The position numbers were made by a program, and so were the translations under genes. A stretch of DNA of 16,714 bases from Ruminococcus flavefaciens. Its GTDB lineage: Bacteria > Bacillota > Clostridia > Oscillospirales > Ruminococcaceae. The notes beneath the pieces were generated by a model that saw only the letters and a list, made by a program, of their open reading frames with translations, had not been told where the DNA came from and ran no database searches. The stretch covers positions 1 through 16,714 of the forward strand of contig DEBW01000146.1 of NCBI GenBank assembly GCA_002348905.1. Reading direction: 5' to 3'. Of this stretch, positions 11,230 to 16,714 are shown in pieces; position 1 is the first letter of the stretch, and the number at the start of each line of letters is the position of its first letter.

Positions 11230-13134
11230 TTGAGTACTAAACAGTTTAAAGCAGAGTCCAAAAGACTCCTTGAAATGATGATCCACTCTATTTATACACA
11301 TAAGGAGATATTCCTCCGTGAGCTTATCTCTAACGCAAGCGATGCTATAGACAAGCTCTATTTCAAGTCCCTGACAGATGACAAGGTAGGTCTTAACAAA
11401 GACGATTTCGCTATCTGGATAGAGGCTGACAAGGGCGCAAGAACTCTTAAAATAACCGATAACGGTATCGGTATGACTGAGGAAGAACTCGAAAACAACC
11501 TCGGTACTATCGCTAACAGCGGTTCTTTCAAGTTCAAGAACGAGAACAAGCTTGAAGAAGACAATCAGATAATCGGTCAGTTCGGCGTAGGCTTCTACTC
11601 CGCTTTCATGGTAGCAAAGAAAGTTACTGTTATATCCAAGGCTTACGGCAGTGACAAGGCTTACCGCTGGGAGAGCGAAGGCGTTGACGGTTATACTATA
11701 TCCAAGGACGAAAAGGCAAGCGCAGGTACTATTATAATACTCGAACTTCTCGACGACACAGACGACGAGAAGTATGGCGAATTCCTCGATGAATACCGCA
11801 TCAAGGGACTTATCAAGAAGTACTCCGACTATATCCGCTTCCCTATCAAAATGGAAGTTACTCACAGCCGTCCGAAGGAGCAGTCCGAGGAGGACAAGGA
11901 AGCTAAGAAGCCTCTTGAATATGAGGAGTATGTTGAAGTTGAAACTCTCAACAGCATGACTCCTATGTGGAAAAAGAGCAAGTCCGAGCTTAAAGAGGAG
12001 GACTACAAGCACTTCTACACTGAGAAATTCTTCGATTACAACGAGCCTTTAAAGTACGCTCACGTAAAGAATGAAGGCGTTCCAAGCTACAACGCACTTC
12101 TCTATATACCTTCAAAAGCTCCGTTTGACTACTACACCAAGGAGTACGAAAAGGGCTTACAGCTCTACTCAAACGGCGTTCTTATCATGGACAAGTGCAG
12201 TGACCTGCTCCCTGACTATTTCAGCTTCGTAAAAGGTCTTGTTGACAGTGAAGACCTCTCACTCAATATCTCCCGTGAGATGCTCCAGCACGACCGTCAG
12301 CTCAAAGTTATTGCCAAGAGCATAGAAAAGACTGTAAGCAGTGAACTCAAGAAGCTTCTCAAGAACGAGCGTGAGAAGTATGAGGAATTCTGGAAGGCTT
12401 TCGGTATACAGATAAAGTACGGCGTTTATGCTGATTACGGCATGAACAAGGAAAAATTGCAGGATCTTCTCCTGTTCAGCTCTTCAAATGAGCACAAGCT
12501 TGTAACTCTCGACGAATACGTTACAGGTATGCGTGAGGAGCAGAAGTACATCTACTACGCTACAGGCGAGAGCATCGCACGTATCGAACAGCTCCCTCAG
12601 ACTGAGCTTGTAAAGGACAACGGCTTTGAGATACTCTACCTCACAGACAGCGTTGACGAATTTGCTGTAAAGGTCATCGGCAAGTACAAGGACAAGGAAT
12701 TCAAGAATGTTTCTGCTGATGACTTAGGTCTTGAATCTCCTGAGAAGAAGGAAGAATTCAAGGCTAAGGAAGAAGAAAGCGCTGATATGCTCGACGAGCT
12801 GAAAAATGCTCTTGACGGCAAGGTAACTAAGGTCGCTCTCTCCCAGAGACTTAAATCTCACCCTGTATGCCTTACAAGTGAAGGCGAGATAACTCTCGAA
12901 ATGGAGAAGGTACTCAACGCTCTCCCGAATGACCAGCGTGTACACGCTCAGAGAGTTCTCGAAATAAATCCGGAGCATGAGATATTCACAAAGCTTCAGG
13001 AAATAAACAAGTCCGGCGACAAGGAAAAGCTTGCAAAGTACGCTAAGCTCCTCTATACACAGGCTCTCCTTATCGAGGGTATGCCAGTTGATAATCCGGT
13101 TGAATTCTCAAACCTTATCTGTGAGTTAATGTAA
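11230..13134 (+). CDS. htpG: Molecular chaperone HtpG (Hsp90 family)
   Basis: An ATP-driven cytosolic chaperone of about 634 residues, full length for the family. The N-terminal GHKL ATPase shows SKRLLEMMIHSIYTHKEIFLREL followed by ISNASDAIDKL (Mg/ATP-binding Asn), DNGIGMTEEEL, NSGSFKFKNE and GQFGVGFYSAFMVA (lid). The middle domain has the YNALLYIPSKAPFD, KGLVDSEDLSLNISREMLQ and FGIQIKYG stretches. The C-terminal dimer domain ends PVEFSNLICELM. I choose TTG 11230 because GGAG (11217-11220) lies 9 bases upstream and the protein then begins MSTKQFKAES like other HtpG. The in-frame ATG 11215 has no SD. The CIRCE element just upstream implies HrcA control, unlike Bacillus subtilis, where htpG is outside that regulon. 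Codon bias suggests strong expression. Confidence 0.97.
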   Translation: MSTKQFKAESKRLLEMMIHSIYTHKEIFLRELISNASDAIDKLYFKSLTDDKVGLNKDDFAIWIEADKGARTLKITDNGIGMTEEELENNLGTIANSGSFKFKNENKLEEDNQIIGQFGVGFYSAFMVAKKVTVISKAYGSDKAYRWESEGVDGYTISKDEKASAGTIIILELLDDTDDEKYGEFLDEYRIKGLIKKYSDYIRFPIKMEVTHSRPKEQSEEDKEAKKPLEYEEYVEVETLNSMTPMWKKSKSELKEEDYKHFYTEKFFDYNEPLKYAHVKNEGVPSYNALLYIPSKAPFDYYTKEYEKGLQLYSNGVLIMDKCSDLLPDYFSFVKGLVDSEDLSLNISREMLQHDRQLKVIAKSIEKTVSSELKKLLKNEREKYEEFWKAFGIQIKYGVYADYGMNKEKLQDLLLFSSSNEHKLVTLDEYVTGMREEQKYIYYATGESIARIEQLPQTELVKDNGFEILYLTDSVDEFAVKVIGKYKDKEFKNVSADDLGLESPEKKEEFKAKEEESADMLDELKNALDGKVTKVALSQRLKSHPVCLTSEGEITLEMEKVLNALPNDQRVHAQRVLEINPEHEIFTKLQEINKSGDKEKLAKYAKLLYTQALLIEGMPVDNPVEFSNLICELM

Positions 13135-13145
13135 TTAAAGACATT

Positions 13146-13179
13146 AAATGGCGGTTCAGTACGAACCGCCATTTTTCTT
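13146..13179 (+). terminator. htpG terminator
   Basis: A 12-bp stem AAATGGCGGTTC / GAACCGCCATTT (13146-13157 with 13163-13174) is followed by a T-rich tract. Confidence 0.92.
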
Positions 13180-13223
13180 TTTGTCAGAACAAACATCATA
13201 AAATTTATTTTTATGAAAACCGC

Positions 13224-13252
13224 TTGAAATATTTATAAAAGTATGCTATGAT
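13224..13252 (+). promoter_or_regulatory. Promoter of the GGDEF gene
   Basis: -35 TTGAAA (13224-13229), 17-base spacer, extended -10 TGCTATGAT (13244-13252). Confidence 0.7.
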
Positions 13253-13329
13253 AGATATACTATTAAAATATACGCTTATATAAAAGTGCATCTGTCGCTT
13301 ATTTTTAACCCTGAAAGGAGTTTCAACAA

Positions 13330-14748
13330 ATGGAATACGATTACAAATATTTTATTGAGCATATAGCACCTACGGCAAGTATTATCTCCGTACAGACTTT
13401 TCCTGACGGCTCTTACGGAAATATCCGTTTCCTGACTGTTAACTCTACCAGCATAGAAAAACAGCAGGAATTTTATGAAAAAGTCGGTGCAGACGCTATG
13501 CATAATGTCGAGGTGAAAGAGGACCTGCCCTATGAAAGATATATCCCGAAAGACAAGAATTTTGAGGAATTCTGCTACCGCAGCGCTATACTCGGCGAAA
13601 CTCTCCACACCTATATCAAGCCTGAAAGAATGCCTGTATGGCTCTATCTTACAGCGATACCGCTCAAATCTGACAAAAAGGATGTCGGCTACTGTGCATA
13701 TATACAGAACGTTACAGAAGCGCCTGACTATTCTCTCATGGCAAATATCGCTCCGGATATCTCAGCTAATGTGCTCAGGATATGCATGAAGCTCAGAAGC
13801 TCCACTGACTTTACAGAGAGTATCAACGGCGTTATAAGCGATATCCGTGAGCTTTGCGGCTCTGAATACTGCTGTATACTCAATACCGATTTTTCACAGC
13901 GTAAATGTTCTGTACTGAGCGAAGCTTCAAGCGATAAAATCAAAGCCATATCAATGGAGCCGTACATCAATGACGATTTCTTCTCTGTTGTCGACACATG
14001 GCATAGTTCTATTGCCGGAAGCACCTGCATAGTGATAAAGGACGAACATGACTGGGCTGAGCTTAAAGAGTCCAATCCGGTTTGGTATAATTCAATAGAA
14101 CCAATAGGATTGAAGAATATCATTCTTTTCCCGCTCAAATATCATGCTGAAACTCTCGGATTCATTTGGGCTGTAAATTTTGATTCTGAAAATACCTTAA
14201 AGATAAAGGAGATGCTGGAACTTACAACATACTATCTCTCTTCCGAGATAGCAAGCTACCACCTCTTCAAGAAGATAGAGACTCTCAGCAAAAAGGACGT
14301 TCTCACCGGCGTATTCAACAGAAACGCAATGAACAACCGCATAGACTATTTCGTTGCAGGTATCAGCGATCCTGATTCACCTGTATGCATTATATTCGCC
14401 GACCTTAACGGTCTCAAACACGTTAACGACACAAAAGGTCATTTCAAAGGCGACCTTCTTCTTAAAGATGCAGCTCTCACAATGCAGAAGCATTTCCCTG
14501 ATTATGAGATATACCGTGCCGGCGGTGACGAATTTATGGTCATCGCTCTCGAAGCTGACAAGGAAGCTATGACACAGAAGATAGAGGAGTTCAGAAAAGC
14601 TGCCTCTGATCCTGACGGAGTTTGCTTCGCAGTCGGCTACAGCTATGGTACTATCATAGATATCAGAAATACTATGCACAGAGCAGACAAAAATATGTAC
14701 GCTGACAAGGAAGCTTTCTATCAGGATCATCCTGAAAGAAAACACTGA
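13330..14748 (+). CDS. Diguanylate cyclase, GAF-like sensor plus GGDEF domain
   Basis: A 472-residue soluble protein. Residues 1-135 form a possible PAS-like region I cannot name. Residues about 140-310 look like a GAF domain (SLMANIAPDISANVLRICMKL, CILNTDFSQRKCSVLSE, NIILFPLKYHAETLGFIWAVNF). Residues about 315-470 are a GGDEF domain: KDVLTGVFNRNAMNNRI, FADLNGLKHVNDTKGHFKGDLLLK, and an intact active site RAGGDEFMV (396-404), then YSYGTI and MHRADKNMYADK. The intact motif predicts synthesis of cyclic di-GMP from two GTP. The RxxD inhibitory site that usually lies five residues before GGDEF is absent, so classic product inhibition is not expected. GAAAGGAG (13313-13320) fixes the ATG. It is monocistronic with its own promoter and terminator. 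The signal sensed is unknown. Confidence 0.92.
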   Translation: MEYDYKYFIEHIAPTASIISVQTFPDGSYGNIRFLTVNSTSIEKQQEFYEKVGADAMHNVEVKEDLPYERYIPKDKNFEEFCYRSAILGETLHTYIKPERMPVWLYLTAIPLKSDKKDVGYCAYIQNVTEAPDYSLMANIAPDISANVLRICMKLRSSTDFTESINGVISDIRELCGSEYCCILNTDFSQRKCSVLSEASSDKIKAISMEPYINDDFFSVVDTWHSSIAGSTCIVIKDEHDWAELKESNPVWYNSIEPIGLKNIILFPLKYHAETLGFIWAVNFDSENTLKIKEMLELTTYYLSSEIASYHLFKKIETLSKKDVLTGVFNRNAMNNRIDYFVAGISDPDSPVCIIFADLNGLKHVNDTKGHFKGDLLLKDAALTMQKHFPDYEIYRAGGDEFMVIALEADKEAMTQKIEEFRKAASDPDGVCFAVGYSYGTIIDIRNTMHRADKNMYADKEAFYQDHPERKH

Positions 14749-14771
14749 TGCAGCATATATCAGAAATTCAT

Positions 14772-14796
14772 AGGCGGATGCATTATCCGCCTTTTG
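14772..14796 (+). terminator. Terminator of the GGDEF gene
   Basis: The stem AGGCGGAT / ATCCGCCT (14772-14779 with 14785-14792, loop GCATT) is followed by TTTTGATTTTC. Confidence 0.85.
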
Positions 14797-14802
14797 ATTT
14801 TC

Positions 14803-14832
14803 TTGACAAAAAAATGTCAAATATGATATAAT
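14803..14832 (+). promoter_or_regulatory. Strong promoter with palindrome over the -35, resembling the toxin-like promoter
   Basis: Perfect TTGACA (14803-14808), 18-base spacer, extended -10 TGATATAAT (14824-14832). An 18-base palindrome TTGACA-A6-TGTCAA (14803-14820) covers the -35. From the base before the -35, 34 of 42 bases match the toxin-like promoter on the minus strand at 11062-11103. No recognisable gene follows directly. Confidence 0.75.
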
Positions 14833-14838
14833 AAACAT

Positions 14839-14990
14839 ATGGGCATTGTACGTTGTATAACGTCAGATTCCCCTGATAATCGGGAAATATTCAAATCAGA
14901 TGCCAACGCTGTCATTGAATGATATAAGTTCTTAATGACAAAAAAAGAAACAACCGCTCAGCTCACAAAAGACGATTGTTTCTCGCTGAA
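14839..14990 (+). ncRNA. Candidate structured RNA (three-way junction with possible pseudoknot)
   Basis: Downstream of the 14803-14832 promoter the RNA can fold as GGCAT / ATGCC (14842-14846 with 14900-14904) enclosing two hairpins: ACGTT-GTAT-AACGT (14850-14863) and TTCCC / GGGAA (14868-14872 with 14882-14886). The loop bases CTGAT (14873-14877) can pair with ATCAG (14895-14899). A further stem TGTCATT / AATGACA (14910-14916 with 14934-14940) follows. A 39-codon frame from ATG 14936 lacks an SD and is not claimed as a gene. No known RNA class is recognised. The promoter is firm; the RNA's function and 3' end are not known. Confidence 0.4.
14940..14983 (-). terminator. Minus-strand terminator in the gene-poor region
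   Basis: An 11-bp stem (14946-14956 with 14973-14983) is complete on the minus strand through a U-G pair but has a C-A mismatch on the plus strand. It is followed on the minus strand by a T-run complementary to 14940-14946. It should end a minus-strand transcript; a TATAAT at 15011-15016 (minus) could be its -10, but no good -35 is present. Confidence 0.6.
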
Positions 14991-15101
14991 AAGCGCTAAA
15001 AAATCGTACCATTATATTTTGAAAAAGTCAAGATTCTTCGCTCCGGCAATATAAACCGTCCGCCATGCTTTGTGCAATGTGGTCAAGCAGACCGCTGCGT
15101 T

Positions 15102-15119
15102 TTGGGCAATATTGCTCAA
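15102..15119. repeat. Operator-like palindrome upstream of nifJ
   Basis: TTGGGCAAT / ATTGCTCAA: an 18-base palindrome with one mismatched pair and no spacer, 25 bases upstream of the nifJ -35. The rest of 14990-15101 shows nothing that I can support except a small GGTC / GACC hairpin near 15081-15093. Confidence 0.45.
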
Positions 15120-15143
15120 AATTGTCCCTTTATTAAAAAGTTG

Positions 15144-15172
15144 TTTACAAATTCAGCGGTTTGTGTTATAAT
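15144..15172 (+). promoter_or_regulatory. nifJ promoter
   Basis: -35 TTTACA (15144-15149), 17-base spacer, perfect TATAAT (15167-15172). It leaves a leader of about 85 bases before the ATG. Confidence 0.8.
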
Positions 15173-15263
15173 GTGGAGTGAAGTTATATGTGTTTTGACA
15201 GGTAGTTATTCCTTTTGAAGCACTCATAACCACTGAAAAAATCCTTACGGGAGGTCATTCCAA

Positions 15264-16714
15264 ATGTCAATCAAAAGAAAAATGAAAACCATGGACGGTA
15301 ACAACGCTGCTGCTTGGGTATCATATCCATTTACCGATGTAGCTGCTATCTACCCTATCACTCCTTCATCTGTTATGGCAGAAGTAACAGACAGCTGGTC
15401 AGCTAAGGACAAGAAGAATCTCTTCGGTCAGCCTGTAACTGTTGCTGAAATGCAGTCTGAGGCTGGTGCTGCCGGTACTGTTCACGGCTCACTTTCAGCT
15501 GGTGCTCTCACTACAACATACACTGCTTCACAGGGTCTTCTCCTTATGATCCCTAATATGTACAAGATCGCTGGTGAGCTTCTTCCTAACGTTATCCACG
15601 TTTCTGCTCGCTGCGTATCTTCTCACGCTCTCAACATCTTCGGTGACCACTCCGATATCTATGCTTGCCGTCAGACCGGTTATGCTATGCTTTGCTCCGG
15701 TTCTGCTCAGGAAGTTATGGATCTCGGTGCTGTTGCTCACCTTTCTACTATCAAGGGCAGAGTTCCTTTCCTCCACTTCTTCGACGGTTTCCGTACTTCC
15801 CACGAGATCCAGAAGATAGAGACCTGGGACGACGCTACTCTCTATGACCTCCTCGACAAGGAAGCTGCTCAGAAGTTCAGAGATGGCGCTCTCCACCCTG
15901 AGAGACCTGTTCTCCGTGGTTCTGCTGAGAACCCTGACGTTTTCTTCCAGGCTCGTGAGGCTTGCAACAAGTACTACGACGCTCTCCCTGGCATCGTTGA
16001 GGACTACATGAACAAGATCAATGACCTCATCGGTACTGACTACAAGCTCTTCAACTACTACGGTGCTGCTGATGCTGAACACATCATCATCGCTATGGGT
16101 TCTGTTAACGAGACTATTGAAGAGACTATCGACTACCTCAACGCTAACGGCGGTAAGTACGGTCTTGTTAAGGTTCGTCTCTACAGACCTTTCGTAGCTT
16201 CCAAGCTCGTTGAAGTTATTCCTGACAGCGTAAAGAGAATCTCTGTTCTCGACAGAACAAAGGAGCCTGGTTCACTCGGCGAGCCTCTCTACCTCGATGT
16301 AGTTGCTGCTCTCAAGGGTACTAAGTTCAATGATGTTCCTGTATTCACAGGTCGTTACGGTCTCGGTTCAAAGGATACTGTTCCTGCTCAGATCGTTGCT
16401 GTATTCAAGAACTCAACAAAGCCAAGATTCACAATCGGTATCAACGATGATGTTACTAACCTCTCACTCCCGCTTGAGGAGAACCCTGATTCAGCTCCAG
16501 CAGGCACAACAGCTTGTAAGTTCTGGGGACTCGGTTCAGACGGTACTGTAGGTGCTAACAAGAACTCTATCAAGATCATCGGTGACCACACTGACCTCTA
16601 CGCTCAGGCTTACTTTGCATATGACTCAAAGAAGTCCGGCGGTGTTACTATCTCTCACCTCCGTTTCGGTAAGACACCTATCAAGTCAACTTACCTCATC
16701 AACAAGGCTGACTT
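15264..16714 (+). CDS. nifJ: Pyruvate:ferredoxin (flavodoxin) oxidoreductase, N-terminal part (3' truncated by window)
   Basis: ATG 15264 with GGGAGG at 15249-15254. The frame is open to the end, giving 483 of about 1,180 residues. It oxidises pyruvate to acetyl-CoA and CO2 and reduces ferredoxin, using thiamine diphosphate and [4Fe-4S] clusters. Domain I is visible: MKTMDGNNAAAWVSYPFTDVAAIYPITPSSVMAE, QPVTVAEMQSEAGAAGTVHGSLSAGALTTTYTASQGLLLMIPNMYKIAGELLP and HVSARCVSSHALNIFGDHSDIYACRQTG. Domain II follows (IIIAMGSVNETIEETIDYL, VKVRLYRPF, RISVLDRTKEPGSLGEPLY for CoA binding), and the start of domain III is seen (DGTVGANKNSIKIIGDHTDLYAQAYFAYDSKKSGG). The cluster and thiamine domains lie beyond the window. 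Codon bias indicates a very highly expressed fermentation enzyme. Confidence 0.97.
   Translation, partial: MSIKRKMKTMDGNNAAAWVSYPFTDVAAIYPITPSSVMAEVTDSWSAKDKKNLFGQPVTVAEMQSEAGAAGTVHGSLSAGALTTTYTASQGLLLMIPNMYKIAGELLPNVIHVSARCVSSHALNIFGDHSDIYACRQTGYAMLCSGSAQEVMDLGAVAHLSTIKGRVPFLHFFDGFRTSHEIQKIETWDDATLYDLLDKEAAQKFRDGALHPERPVLRGSAENPDVFFQAREACNKYYDALPGIVEDYMNKINDLIGTDYKLFNYYGAADAEHIIIAMGSVNETIEETIDYLNANGGKYGLVKVRLYRPFVASKLVEVIPDSVKRISVLDRTKEPGSLGEPLYLDVVAALKGTKFNDVPVFTGRYGLGSKDTVPAQIVAVFKNSTKPRFTIGINDDVTNLSLPLEENPDSAPAGTTACKFWGLGSDGTVGANKNSIKIIGDHTDLYAQAYFAYDSKKSGGVTISHLRFGKTPIKSTYLINKAD

Noticed and set aside
11209..12012. 267-codon minus-strand frame opposite htpG
   Set aside because: It is a mirror of the strongly biased htpG codons, with no SD or family signature.
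14873..14888. Hammerhead-like CTGATAA...GAAA
   Set aside because: The core needs CTGANGA and a stem II; here the G is missing and there is no stem between the two parts.
14941..15009. Minus-strand 26-codon frame MVRFFSAFQRET...
   Set aside because: Its ATG overlaps a possible -10 and has no SD, and its end runs through the terminator T-run.
14936..15055. 39-codon plus-strand frame from ATG 14936 (MTKKETTAQLTKDDC...)
   Set aside because: No SD, and it runs through the minus-strand terminator hairpin; coupling through TAATG to an 11-codon frame is possible but too weak to claim.
15528..16082. 184-codon minus-strand frame opposite nifJ
   Set aside because: Antisense shadow of a highly biased gene; its Val/Ser/Glu-rich product is typical of such mirrors.
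1..16714. CRISPR array, tRNA, rRNA or complete insertion sequence
   Set aside because: No regularly spaced repeats, cloverleaf with a CCA-type end, rRNA segment or transposase was recognised; the only long repeat is the ATP-grasp duplication.

Overview
The window reads as chromosomal DNA of a low-to-mid GC Gram-positive anaerobe of the Clostridia, most likely Oscillospiraceae and Ruminococcus-like. The signs are pyruvate phosphate dikinase and pyruvate:ferredoxin oxidoreductase genes with a strong highly-expressed-gene codon bias at the two ends, a T-box leader, a CIRCE operator, a spoVAC gene, AGGAGG-type ribosome sites and many consensus sigma-A promoters with 16-18 bp spacers. The genus is inferred; no marker gene is present.

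Layout. 1-330: 3' end of ppdK and its terminator. 340-1440: a clearly AT-rich insert with an AbiTii-type abortive-infection gene overlapping a small single-pass membrane protein gene; the two proteins share a RHIM-like motif. 1446-3880: a 3'-truncated DJ-1/PfpI gene facing a minus-strand operon of an unrecognised 159-residue protein and two tandem R2K-clade ATP-grasp genes. 3968-6754: consensus promoter, T-box leader, and an XRE/cupin/acyl-CoA ligase fusion broken by a 1-base frameshift. 6935-9191: lipoprotein, small unknown protein, and a convergent Sfp-type phosphopantetheinyl transferase. 9454-10143: four-helix membrane protein and a probable minus-strand small RNA carrying an anti-Shine-Dalgarno stretch. 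10287-11102: lone spoVAC, then an unlisted 26-residue hydrophobic peptide gene with its own promoter, sequestered ribosome site and an opposing promoter, which together look like a type I toxin-antitoxin locus. 11148-13179: htpG under a CIRCE operator. 13224-14796: GAF-like/GGDEF diguanylate cyclase. 14803-15119: gene-poor stretch with a promoter resembling the toxin promoter, a foldable RNA and an opposite-strand terminator. 15144-end: 5' part of nifJ.

How the parts fit. The ends are core fermentation (PEP/pyruvate/acetyl-CoA). The T-box-controlled acid:CoA ligase may link amino-acid status to activation of a carboxylic acid; rumen ruminococci make branched-chain amino acids by reductive carboxylation of acyl-CoAs with ferredoxin-dependent enzymes. 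The 340-3880 block and the toxin locus look like accessory defence or conflict cargo. Best candidates for undescribed systems are the AbiTii/membrane-peptide pair, the type I toxin locus, the T-box/ligase fusion, and the anti-SD small RNA.
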